DNA of 64,000 bases. It comes from Plutella xylostella. Its lineage: Eukaryota; Arthropoda; Insecta; Lepidoptera; Plutellidae. The translations under genes and the position numbers were made by a program. Under the pieces are notes generated by a model, which was given only the letters and a program-made list of their open reading frames with translations, was not told the origin of the DNA and ran no database searches. Location: the NCBI RefSeq assembly GCF_932276165.1, contig NC_064004.1:444001-508000 (forward strand). Reading direction: 5' to 3'. Positions 11,965 to 20,992 of this stretch are shown here, piece by piece; the first letter of the stretch is position 1, and every line of letters starts with the position of its first letter.

Positions 11965-13074
11965 CCTATATTAAATTAGGATCGAATCTTTTTTTTAAGT
12001 TATATTTTTCTGATGGATCCATTGAAAAATTGCACGATTAAGTAAAATATATAATTGGCAAAATAAATTTAAGCAAAAGGTCCTTACAGTTAAGTAGTTA
12101 CGATAACGTGAACATTAGGGCTTAACAACATGTTTTAGAAAGTATAGCTCGAAACTATAGTACCTACCTACCTAAGTAGTCAATATAATAAGCCACATTA
12201 ATTTGACAGAATGCCGCAAGATAGGTACAGACACCTACAGGTTTTCAATTACAAATGTATGTTTTTATCGATGCCAAAAGGAGACCTATTATGCTGCTAC
12301 TTTACTTTCGAACATAAAATTTATTGATTAAACAGTAACTAACCGTAAAATGAAGATACACTGATTCATATTAAGTACACGTGTAATTATAAATTTACCG
12401 AGTAATTTGTGAGATGAGATTTAAAAAATATTCAATACAAATTGTAAATAGTTATTATTTGTCGCTGTACGTCCAAACGTCCATGTTAAATCCAATAGAA
12501 AAAGTTCTTCATGTTTCAAAGTGTTTTATTGTAAACCTAAGTTTTGCTAAGCCCGAATGGTTAGTAGGTACCTATACATCGTTTCAGTAAAGATGAATTA
12601 CCTAAATGACATTTATAAAATTTTCGGATTAATACCTACTGTTGCGAAATCGTTATTTTTTTTAACTTACCTGAGAAGGGTCAGATTTATTTGCCCCACA
12701 CTGTACGTAAATGTATCATTGTCAAAATCAAACTGACAGATGACACTCGATTTACACAGAATAGAATAGAAAACCACTAATGACTAAGCAAATGACTTAA
12801 CCGCAGAAATCAGTGACAGGAGAGTAAATCTGTTCTGTGGTGACAGGTGACAGGTGACAGGACGACAATGTCGACAATACGGAGTGATACGATTGATACG
12901 AAGAGATTCGGTTTCGTGCGTGACTGGGGTACCCACGTGTTCCTAACAATCATCGCGATTTCGGACCTTTTTCTGTGCCAATTTACATAGTTAATACCTG
13001 TTTTTTGTTGTTATTGTGGTGGTGGTAACTGGTGAGTGTTGTGATTGTCCTTAAACCCTTTTTCCCTTTCCGAA

Positions 13075-14433
13075 ATGGAGTTCCACTCAGATCGTCCACC
13101 TGATCCCGACCCGCCAGATCTTTCGCCGGATATAATGCTGACGGATACTCCCCAGGAGACGCGAAAGCGCCCTAGGGATGATATACAACCTTCTCAACAA
13201 GGTAAGAGAGTAATATTAAACCCGGACCTCGCGTCTGCAAGCATTCAGACCATTTATACGCATCCGAGTCTCGACGCCACTAAGGTGTACGATGACAGCG
13301 ACCCTGAACCATTTATCGTCCACGTTTCTCAGGATAGCTCTTCAGGAAGTCCAGCCTCTGGGACCCCGCTTAGGGCTATTAAGTTTGGTCAATTCTTGTA
13401 CAATCACAAAGTGAATGACATCACCAGAGATGGTGTAAAAATGACAGGTCGTAACCGTGTTACTGTGGAATTTAAGTCTGCAGGAGCGGCCAACGACTTT
13501 ATCAACCACCCAGCTCTGTCCCCAAACAAGTTTAAGGCAGTTATCCCAACTTACCACATCACTCGTATGGGTGTTGCGAGGAGAGTCCCAGTGGATCTCT
13601 CCATGGATGAGTTTGTTGGTTCTTTGGACCTCCCACATGGATGCGGTATTGTTTTGAAAGCTCGCAGATTTAGTCGCAAAGTGATCAGCAATGGAAACGT
13701 TTCATATGTCCCTACTCAAAGCGTAGTAATCACTTTCAGGGGACAATTCCTCCCAGAAAAAAATTATTCTTTCCGTGCTGCTGTTGAAGTCGACAGATAC
13801 ACCTACCCAACCATCCAGTGCCATGCTTGCTGCAGGTTTGGCCATGTGAAGGCTAATTGCCGATCAAAGCCTTGCTGCTTCAAGTGTGCCCAACCACACT
13901 TGGGTGAGACTTGCGATGCAGACCCTCCCACTTGCATTTACTGCTCAGGAAGCCATGCTTCCACGGATAAGAACTGTCCAGAACAAGCTAGGCAAAAATC
14001 CATAAAAGTCATTATGTCTCAGGACAGTATTTCGTTTGCTGAAGCCGATGCTCGACTTCCTAAAAGCAAAAAATCATTTGCTGAAGTAGCATCTTCACAA
14101 CCTAATGGCCCATCTCCTAAAAAATCCTACAAAAAGACTGTGACCACTCAACGCAGGCCTAGGTCTCCTCTTTCTCCTGGCTATGACAGACTTGCCCATC
14201 AGGCCATTATCTCATCACCATCTTCCTCACTTCCTAATGGAAGTGCCCTGAATGTGATTACTCCCAATGACAACTTATTGGATAACTTACTTTCATTAGT
14301 TGTCAGTCTGCTGTCTAAATTCAGCGACACAATACCGCCCCACGTTGCACTTAAGATTAGAGAACTTTCATCCTTCAGCCAGAATGGCTCTGAACCCGAC
14401 CCGGGTCCTTCAGTGGAATGCTCAGAGCCTTAA
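13075..14433 (+). CDS. LINE ORF1, gag-like nucleic-acid-binding protein with three zinc knuckles (452 aa)
   Basis: The first ATG of the frame is at 13075 (MEFHSDRPPDPDPP). The N-terminal quarter is Pro/Asp-rich and probably disordered, with a basic KRPRDD patch. The middle contains an RRM-like region typical of LINE gag proteins. Around residues 255-310 there are three consecutive zinc knuckles: CHACCRFGHVKANC (C-x2-C-x4-H-x4-C), CFKCAQPHLGETC and CIYCSGSHASTDKNC. The C-terminal tail is Ser/Pro/Lys-rich. Such proteins coat the element RNA and form the cytoplasmic RNP; that is family knowledge. The end overlaps ORF2 by 50 nt in another frame, so ORF2 is probably made by reinitiation. Confidence 0.88.
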   Translation: MEFHSDRPPDPDPPDLSPDIMLTDTPQETRKRPRDDIQPSQQGKRVILNPDLASASIQTIYTHPSLDATKVYDDSDPEPFIVHVSQDSSSGSPASGTPLRAIKFGQFLYNHKVNDITRDGVKMTGRNRVTVEFKSAGAANDFINHPALSPNKFKAVIPTYHITRMGVARRVPVDLSMDEFVGSLDLPHGCGIVLKARRFSRKVISNGNVSYVPTQSVVITFRGQFLPEKNYSFRAAVEVDRYTYPTIQCHACCRFGHVKANCRSKPCCFKCAQPHLGETCDADPPTCIYCSGSHASTDKNCPEQARQKSIKVIMSQDSISFAEADARLPKSKKSFAEVASSQPNGPSPKKSYKKTVTTQRRPRSPLSPGYDRLAHQAIISSPSSSLPNGSALNVITPNDNLLDNLLSLVVSLLSKFSDTIPPHVALKIRELSSFSQNGSEPDPGPSVECSEP

Positions 14434-17400
14434 AAGTAAAAAACATGAAGTACTCAACTTAATAGATGACATCAAGCCCGTCATCGTTGCCATCTCTGAG
14501 TCATGGCTAGCGCCGGGTTCTCGTTTCCGAGTTCCGGGCTACTCGTGTCTGCGGGATGACAGGGATGACGGGTTTGCTGGGTGCGCTTTACTTGTGAAGC
14601 GTTCCCTTACCTTCTCCTCTATCCCTACCCCTCCCCACGGGCAGGAATTTAATGTTGTGGCCCTTAGGGCTTTAGACATTACTTTCGTGTCTGTGTATTT
14701 CCCTGATCCCCACCCTTCTCACCTCCCATCTTTTTATAATATAATTTCTTCTCTCCCCCAACCTCTCCTGATCATGGGGGACTTTAATGCCCACCATACC
14801 TCATGGGGTTCATACCACACTGACGCTTTTGCAATCGCCCTCTTAGACATGCTTGATACCTTAGATGTTTGTATTTTAAATGACGGGTCTCCTACCCGTC
14901 GAGTCCTCCCTCGTCAGAACCCAAAAAGTGCTGTTGATCTCACTTTCTCTTCTCCTCTTCTTTCAACATCAATATTCTGGAGGGTCCTCCCAAATACTTT
15001 TGGGAGTGATCATTTTCCCATCTCTATTACTCTTCCTACCAGAACCAGCATTCTTGCTGATACATGTGCCTTCCCAAGGTACATGATAGGCAGGAATGAG
15101 TGGTCCAACTTCATCACCTCTGTGGAAGATAAACTCAGTCTGATCCAACCCTGTACTAGTGACAACTTTCTTTGCATCTATGACCAGTTTGAAAAAGCTC
15201 TAACATCCTCTGCCAAAAATAGAAAATCGCGTAAAGGCCAAAGAGTCTCGCCTCCTTGGTGGGACTCCGACTGCTCCTTGGCTATTGTCGAACGCAAAAA
15301 TGCAGAGGATGTTTATATTGCTAATATGAGCATGGACAACTTCATCAACTACAAAAGGATAGCTGCACGTACCAAACGGCTCCTTAAGAAAAAAAAGAAA
15401 CAGGGCTGGATCAGATTTTGTGAAAACCTTTCACCTAGGTCTCCCCCTTCTCTGGTGTGGAGATACATTCGCCGATATCGCGGTTCCCTTAACGTCGAAG
15501 ATATCTTGAGCAATGATCCCTCTCTATGGCTAGAAGGGTTCAGCGATAAACTGGCTCCACCTTATGTCCCACACTCCAGTGCTCTCCGTCCCCCACCAGC
15601 TCTCTTACCATCTTCAGACAGATTGGATTCTCCATTTTCTATGGATGAACTCCAATCTGCTTTATCCGGTTTAACTGATTCATCTCCAGGTATTGATGGC
15701 ATCCCATACTCTTTCCTTTCAAAATCAAGCCTCAAGGTCAAGCAGGCCTACTTGGAGCTGATAAACTACTTCCTTGAGTACGGAGTTACTCCATGCTCTT
15801 GGAGTAAGCAAATAGTTGTTCCCATATTGAAGGCCGGAAAAGACCCCCGTGATCCTAACTCCCGACGTCCTATCGCCCTCTCCTCTGCTTTGGCGAAAAT
15901 CTTAGAGCACTTAATTAAATGCAGGCTCGAATGGCTAATTGAGAATAGAGGAATCCTAGCCAAAACCCAGTTTGGGTTTAGGAAAGGGATGAGTACTCTA
16001 GACAGCCTTGCAATACTTACAACAGATATTCACATCGCATTCAAGAGGAAAGAATACCTTGTGGGTGTCTTCCTTGACATAGCGTCTGCCTATGATAATG
16101 TACTTCTTCCTGTGCTCAGGCAGAAAATGCGCCAGCTGAGCATTCCAGTGAAGCTTACCCGTCTGGTTTGCAGCCTATTCATGGAGAGATCCATCTACAT
16201 AAAATCCCCTACCTCTTCCCTTGATTCCCCAAAATTTGTTTGGAAAGGCCTCCCCCAGGGATCGGTCTTAAGTCCCCTCCTTTACAGTCTGTATACTTAC
16301 GATCTAGATAAATCCGTTGACTGCTTCTGCGACATTCTACAGTACGCTGACGACTTGGCCCTCTATTATGCTTCTCCCTCGTTAGCGGAGACAAATGTCC
16401 AGCTGAACCTGGCTCTTAGGTACCTCACGGATTGGCTGGATAGACATGGGTTATCTCTTTCTCCCACTAAATGCACAGCAGTGATTTTCACTAGAAAAAG
16501 AAACATCCCAGATCTGGATGTTGTTATTGGAGAGCATTCAATCACTGTGTCAAATAAAGTTAAATTTTTGGGTGTGATTCTGGATTCCAGGTTGTCGGGT
16601 AGCCATCACATGAACTACGTGGCTCAGAAGTGCGAGAGGGGTGTCAACGTCCTCAGGTCACTGTCGGGTGTCTGGTGGGGCGCACATCCATACTCCCAGA
16701 AGCTACTGTACAACGCCATTGTTCGAAGCCACTTTGACTATGCCTCATTTATCCTGGACCCCTGTAACAAGGCTGCATTAGAAAAAATTGATAAGGTTCA
16801 GTACAAGTGTCTTCGAATAGTGTCCGGTGCAATGAAATCTACCCCCACCAATGCCCTTCAGGTTGAGTGTGTCGACCCCCCTCTCTCGCTGCGGAGACAG
16901 TACTTGTGTGACCGGTTTTTCCTCGGGATCTGGCAATCAGAGTCTCACCCTCTATTGTCCAAGCTCGATACCCTTAAGCGGTTATGTCATGCTCAAGAAA
17001 CCCATGGCCTTTCCTTCCTTCTCAAATCATTCATTTTTGCTTCCAACCTTCCTCATCCTTCAATTAAATTCAAAATGAACCCTCTGTTTAGTGTCCCTTA
17101 TGATGCCCTGGTTTTTCAGCCCAATGTTGTTATGGACATGGGCATTGTGAAAAACGCTCCAGGGGCCGAGAAAACATTGACTCATAAACTCCAGTCAGAG
17201 TGGCCTGGTTGGCTCCCAGTCTTCACAGATGCCTCCAAATTTACAGATAAGAGCAATGTTGGTCTAGCTGTCTGGCTTCCTAAGTATAAAATTACCCTTA
17301 ATTTCAAACTCCCCCCCGAATCCTCAGTCTTCACGGGCGAGGCTACCGCTATTCTGGAGGCACTTCTGTACACTGAGTCTCACAAACTCAACAAAACTAT

Positions 17401-18079
17401 TATTCTATCAGACTCTTCTAGCTGCTTACATTCAATTATTTCATTTCCTTTTAAATCAAAATCTAAATTCCCTATCATTCTTCAAATTAGACAAACTCTC
17501 TTCCGTTGCAAGACTCAGGGTATAGAGGTGGCTATTGCCTGGATACCTGGCCACAGTGGCATCATTGGTAATGAGTGTGCAGATTCCTTCGCTAAGGATG
17601 CCGTTAGCTTGGGCCTGGATACTCATTACCATAATTTTGTCCACGACCTTGCCTCGCTCGCAGGGCCGAGGCTTGATAATTCCTGGAAGGAGTACTGGGA
17701 AGCTTCCAGGAATATTAAAGGTAAGTATTACTCCTTAATCCAACCACATATTCCCAAAAGGCCATGGTTTTTTAGAGCAAGACTCCTAGATAAAACCTCC
17801 ACCTCGACAATCTGCAGACTCCGTCTTGGTCATGCGTGCACGCCTGTGCACCTGGCTAGGATTCGGGTGCGTGATAGTTCGGTTTGTGACTGCAGCACCA
17901 GCGAAGGATCTGTCGACCACCTTTTCTTTGAGTGTCCTAACCTTCAAACCTCCCTCTATGATTTCCTCCCTCCCTCTATCCCAAGACCTGTAAATATCAA
18001 TTACCTACTAACACTTGTACATACCCCAATCGCTAACATCCTGTATAAATTCTTCAAAACTAACAATATTAAACTATAA
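14384..18079 (+). CDS. LINE ORF2, endonuclease-reverse transcriptase-RNase H (1,231 aa)
   Basis: ATG at 14384 (MALNPTRVLQWNAQSLKSKK) opens an AP-type endonuclease with the expected blocks LQWNAQS, SESWL, MGDFNAHHTSWGS and GSDHFPI. The reverse transcriptase has LPQGSVLSPLLYSLY and the catalytic YADDLALY. A C-terminal RNase H domain retains its acidic residues and His: FTDASKF, GEATAILEALL, LSDSSSC and IPGHSGIIGNECAD. A Cys/His motif (CDCSTSEGSVDHLFFECP) follows. RNase H together with this endonuclease points to the I group rather than typical Jockey or RTE. The protein would nick target DNA and prime reverse transcription from the nick. All catalytic motifs are present and the frame is unbroken. 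Confidence 0.93.
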   Translation: MALNPTRVLQWNAQSLKSKKHEVLNLIDDIKPVIVAISESWLAPGSRFRVPGYSCLRDDRDDGFAGCALLVKRSLTFSSIPTPPHGQEFNVVALRALDITFVSVYFPDPHPSHLPSFYNIISSLPQPLLIMGDFNAHHTSWGSYHTDAFAIALLDMLDTLDVCILNDGSPTRRVLPRQNPKSAVDLTFSSPLLSTSIFWRVLPNTFGSDHFPISITLPTRTSILADTCAFPRYMIGRNEWSNFITSVEDKLSLIQPCTSDNFLCIYDQFEKALTSSAKNRKSRKGQRVSPPWWDSDCSLAIVERKNAEDVYIANMSMDNFINYKRIAARTKRLLKKKKKQGWIRFCENLSPRSPPSLVWRYIRRYRGSLNVEDILSNDPSLWLEGFSDKLAPPYVPHSSALRPPPALLPSSDRLDSPFSMDELQSALSGLTDSSPGIDGIPYSFLSKSSLKVKQAYLELINYFLEYGVTPCSWSKQIVVPILKAGKDPRDPNSRRPIALSSALAKILEHLIKCRLEWLIENRGILAKTQFGFRKGMSTLDSLAILTTDIHIAFKRKEYLVGVFLDIASAYDNVLLPVLRQKMRQLSIPVKLTRLVCSLFMERSIYIKSPTSSLDSPKFVWKGLPQGSVLSPLLYSLYTYDLDKSVDCFCDILQYADDLALYYASPSLAETNVQLNLALRYLTDWLDRHGLSLSPTKCTAVIFTRKRNIPDLDVVIGEHSITVSNKVKFLGVILDSRLSGSHHMNYVAQKCERGVNVLRSLSGVWWGAHPYSQKLLYNAIVRSHFDYASFILDPCNKAALEKIDKVQYKCLRIVSGAMKSTPTNALQVECVDPPLSLRRQYLCDRFFLGIWQSESHPLLSKLDTLKRLCHAQETHGLSFLLKSFIFASNLPHPSIKFKMNPLFSVPYDALVFQPNVVMDMGIVKNAPGAEKTLTHKLQSEWPGWLPVFTDASKFTDKSNVGLAVWLPKYKITLNFKLPPESSVFTGEATAILEALLYTESHKLNKTIILSDSSSCLHSIISFPFKSKSKFPIILQIRQTLFRCKTQGIEVAIAWIPGHSGIIGNECADSFAKDAVSLGLDTHYHNFVHDLASLAGPRLDNSWKEYWEASRNIKGKYYSLIQPHIPKRPWFFRARLLDKTSTSTICRLRLGHACTPVHLARIRVRDSSVCDCSTSEGSVDHLFFECPNLQTSLYDFLPPSIPRPVNINYLLTLVHTPIANILYKFFKTNNIKL

Positions 18080-18180
18080 ATTTGTTTGTGTTCATTATAA
18101 TATACTAACCCTCTGTTTGTGATGTCCCTGTATAAATTGTGTCCGTCTGTTTGTTTCAGGTATTAACCTTGTAAATATCT

Positions 18181-19301
18181 TTATACCCCATTTACACTCT
18201 CGCCTCGGCCCTCGCCTCCTCGCTCGCCTCGTCACTCGTGCGGAGGCGCGAATGTAAACACCCACTCGCGTGTGACGCGAGTGGGTGTTCACACTCTCGT
18301 GCAGAGTTCAGTTGTCTTTGAGCTAGCAACGATGGAGGACGTCGAAGTTTTAGCCGCAACAATAAAGAATTTATGTATGATCACCGATTACTTCGCCGTT
18401 TATGGACCGATTTTAAAAATTCTTTTTTTTATGTATTCGGTTGAGATCCCATGTGGCCCCATTTTTTTCAAATTTTGATTCCACCTCCAAGGGTGGGTAA
18501 AGGGTTAAAAACAGGCTATGAATTTCCATTTTGGGTACCTATTAACCGATTGTAGTTAATGAAATTTAGAAAGTACATAGGTACTTACATATATTTTTAA
18601 CATTAAAAAAAATATGATGGTGACCTTGAGCTGATCTGATGATGGAAACGGAAGGTAGTCAAGGGAACTCCTCAACGGTAGGTATATAGCAACTACTTCG
18701 TGTTTACTACTGACTAGTTTGACTTGTAGGTATCATTTGCTTCTTAATTTTGATTGTCAATTATTGCAAATAAACTAAGTATAAATAAGTAATAAAATAA
18801 AATAATGATTAAAAAAACGACTTCAAAAAACCACTAAAACGTAAGAAATAATTTAAGGTTTAGACATGGCTTAGACCTATTCTATGTGACAGTACTAATA
18901 TATCTAAGCAGGTAAGTACTGCTTTTATTTCTTACGTTTTAGTGTTTTTATTATTATTATTATTTTATTGAAATATTTACTTATATGAAATTAAATGTTT
19001 CGTCTTGCGACCAATCCATTATTCAACTGAGGAAAAAACACTACGTTATAATTATACGACGACGAACACAACCTGCGCGGCACGATGTAGAAGCCAGAAT
19101 GAAGCGGACGCGAGAGTGTAAACACTCACTCGCGTGCGACGCGAGCTCGACGCGAGCTCCTTTGACTCGTGCCCCAAAAACCGCTCCGGACGCGAGCGCC
19201 GCGAGTGGCGAGGCGAGCGAGGAGGCGAGCCACGAGCGTCTGTTCACACTCGCGCCTCGCCCCTCGCCTTGTCGCTCGCCTCGCCACTCGTGCGAGAGTG
19301 T
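18181..19301. mobile_element. TIR element unit 1, non-autonomous DNA transposon with GC-rich ends
   Basis: The left end TTATACCCCATTTACACTC is the exact reverse complement of the end of unit 2 (GAGTGTAAATGGGGTATAA, to 20780). Both ends are packed with CTCGCC/CTCGCCTCG repeats. A perfect 14-bp-stem hairpin with a 3-nt loop lies at about 18266-18297 (ACACCCACTCGCGT). The inner part contains a 113-bp palindromic insert (18832-18944) with 19-bp perfect ends CACTAAAACGTAAGAAATA. A short open stretch from 18332 (MEDVEVLAATIKNL) recurs in unit 2 and could be a transposase relic. TTA/TAA flanks would fit PIF/Harbinger, but I cannot prove the superfamily. Confidence 0.65.
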
Positions 19302-19708
19302 AATACCCCATTTACACTCTCGCCTCGGCCCTCGCCTCCTCGCTCGCCTCGTCACTCGTGCGGAGGTGCGAATGTAAACACCCACTCGCGTGTGGCGCGA
19401 GTGGGTGTTTACACTCTCGTGCAGAGTTCAGTTGTCTTTGAGCTAGCAACGATGGAGGACGTCGAAGTTTTAGCCGCAACAATAAAGAACTTATGTATGA
19501 TCACCGATTACTTCGCCGTTTATGGACCGATTTTGAAAATTATTTTTTCAAGTATTGGGTTGAGATCCCATGTGGTCCCATTTTTTTCAAATTTTGATTC
19601 CACCTCCAAGGGTGAGTAAAGGGTTAAAAACAGGCTATGAATTTCCATTTTGGGTACTTATTAACCGATTGTAGTTAATGAAATTTAGAAAGTACATAGG
19701 TACTTACC

Positions 19709-20002
19709 TATATTTTAGCCCGTCACCCGCGCGATACACCTCTTGAACAGGATCGATGACAGGACGGAAATTCATCATTGTCCGCTGAGTGAATTCACGA
19801 AAGTGGCTTTGTTTGTTATATGTTACGGATAGGGAGGCTCCTGTATTTTAATTGTTTGTTTTTAAATGTTATTGTTTGTGGGTCTAGCTCTGGACCTTAA
19901 ATTATTATTAAGTATATAAAATTATGTTAAGTAGCTACACTATTGAATTGGTTGTAACTGTAATAATAGTGTTAGTTTTTTGTAAATAAATAAATAAATT
20001 TT
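19709..20002 (+). mobile_element. 5'-truncated LINE/SINE 3' end inside TIR unit 2
   Basis: This block interrupts sequence that is continuous in unit 1 (about 18590). It ends in TAAATAAATAAAT followed by TTTTAAC, as expected for a poly(TAAA)-tailed retroposed 3' end. It inserted after the two units separated. Confidence 0.6.
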
Positions 20003-20137
20003 TAACATTAAAAAAAATATGATGGTGACCTTGAGCTGATCTGATGATGGAAACGGAAGGTAGTCAAGGGAATTCCTCAACGGTAGGTATATAGCAACTA
20101 CTTCGTGTTTACTACTGACTAGTAGGACTTATAGGTA

Positions 20138-20203
20138 TCATATTCCTAGTTCTATAATTCCATGCTGTTGGTTTTCCATGCTTCATTAATAAATAAATAA
20201 ATC
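20138..20203 (+). mobile_element. Short (TAAA)-tailed retroposed fragment inside TIR unit 2
   Basis: About 65 bp absent from unit 1, ending AATAAATAAATAAATC and flanked by ATCAT on both sides, which looks like a 5-bp target-site duplication. Confidence 0.5.
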
Positions 20204-20992
20204 ATTTGCTTCTGAATTTTGATTGTCAATTATTGCAAATAAACTAAGTATAAATAAGTAATAAAATAAAATAATGATAAAAAACGACTTCAAAAAACCA
20301 CTAAAACGTAAGAAATAATTTAAGGTTTAGACATGGTTTAGACCTATTCTATGTGACAGTACTAATATATCTAAGCAGGTAAGTACTGCTTTTATTTCTT
20401 ACGTTTTAGTGTTTTTTTATTATTATTATTTTATTGAAATATTTACTTATATGAAATTAAATGTTTCGTCTTGCGACCAATCCATTATACAACTGAGGAA
20501 AAAACACTACGTTATAATTATACGACGACGAACACAACCTGCGCGGCACGATGTAGAAGCCAGAATGAAGCGGACGCGAGAGTGTAAACACCCGCTCGCG
20601 TGCGACGCGAGCTCGACGCGAGCTCCTTTGACTCGTGCCCCAAAAACCGCTCCGGACGCGAGCGCCGCGAGTGGCGAGGCGAGCGAGGAGGCGAGCCACG
20701 AGCGTCTGTTCACACTCGCGCCTCGCCCCTCGCCTTGTCGCTCGCCTCGCCACTCGTGCGAGAGTGTAAATGGGGTATAAATGGGGTATTAAATCTCCAC
20801 CGTAAAGACAGCAATTTACATAGTGTGTACCTTAACACAATCGTTTTATGGCCGAATTTGCTGTGTTAGTCACACACGGCATACAGCCACAAACAAAGAT
20901 TGATTGATTGATACGAAAACGAAACATTTTTTTAGTGAAATAAGTGAAATTCAGCAATATTTCTTTATTGTTTTAATTTAAATAACCAAATA

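Larger units (their letters stand above)
12850..18180 (+). mobile_element. Apparently intact non-LTR retrotransposon (I-group-like LINE, about 5.3 kb)
   Basis: Two long overlapping ORFs encode a CCHC gag-like protein and an endonuclease-RT-RNase H polyprotein, the layout of I/Nimb-type LINEs. A leader of about 220 bp with a short GGTGACA tandem repeat precedes ORF1. A tail of about 100 bp follows ORF2 and ends next to the TIR element that starts at 18181. There is no clear poly(A) or (TAA)n tail, and I could not find a convincing target-site duplication, so both ends are approximate. No stop or frameshift interrupts either ORF, so this is a recent, possibly active copy. Confidence 0.85.
19302..20780. 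mobile_element. TIR element unit 2, head-to-tail copy of unit 1 with two nested insertions
   Basis: The sequence repeats unit 1 almost base for base, including the terminal CTCGCC region, the start MEDVEVLAATIKNL (from 19452) and the 113-bp inner palindrome (20299-20411). It is longer because of two insertions absent from unit 1, at about 19709-20002 and 20138-20203. The junction between units (about 19295-19312) shares one TAATACCCC end. The unit ends about 210 bp upstream of the BLOC1S3 start codon. Confidence 0.65.

Noticed and set aside
13342..17738. Small frames on either strand inside the LINE
   Set aside because: Shadows of ORF1 and ORF2, whose motifs are complete in the long frames.
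18985..20869. Arg/Ala/Ser-rich open frames on both strands of the TIR units
   Set aside because: They follow the CTCGCC/GGCGAG repeats, exist in several frames at once, and have no domain; they are repeat translations.
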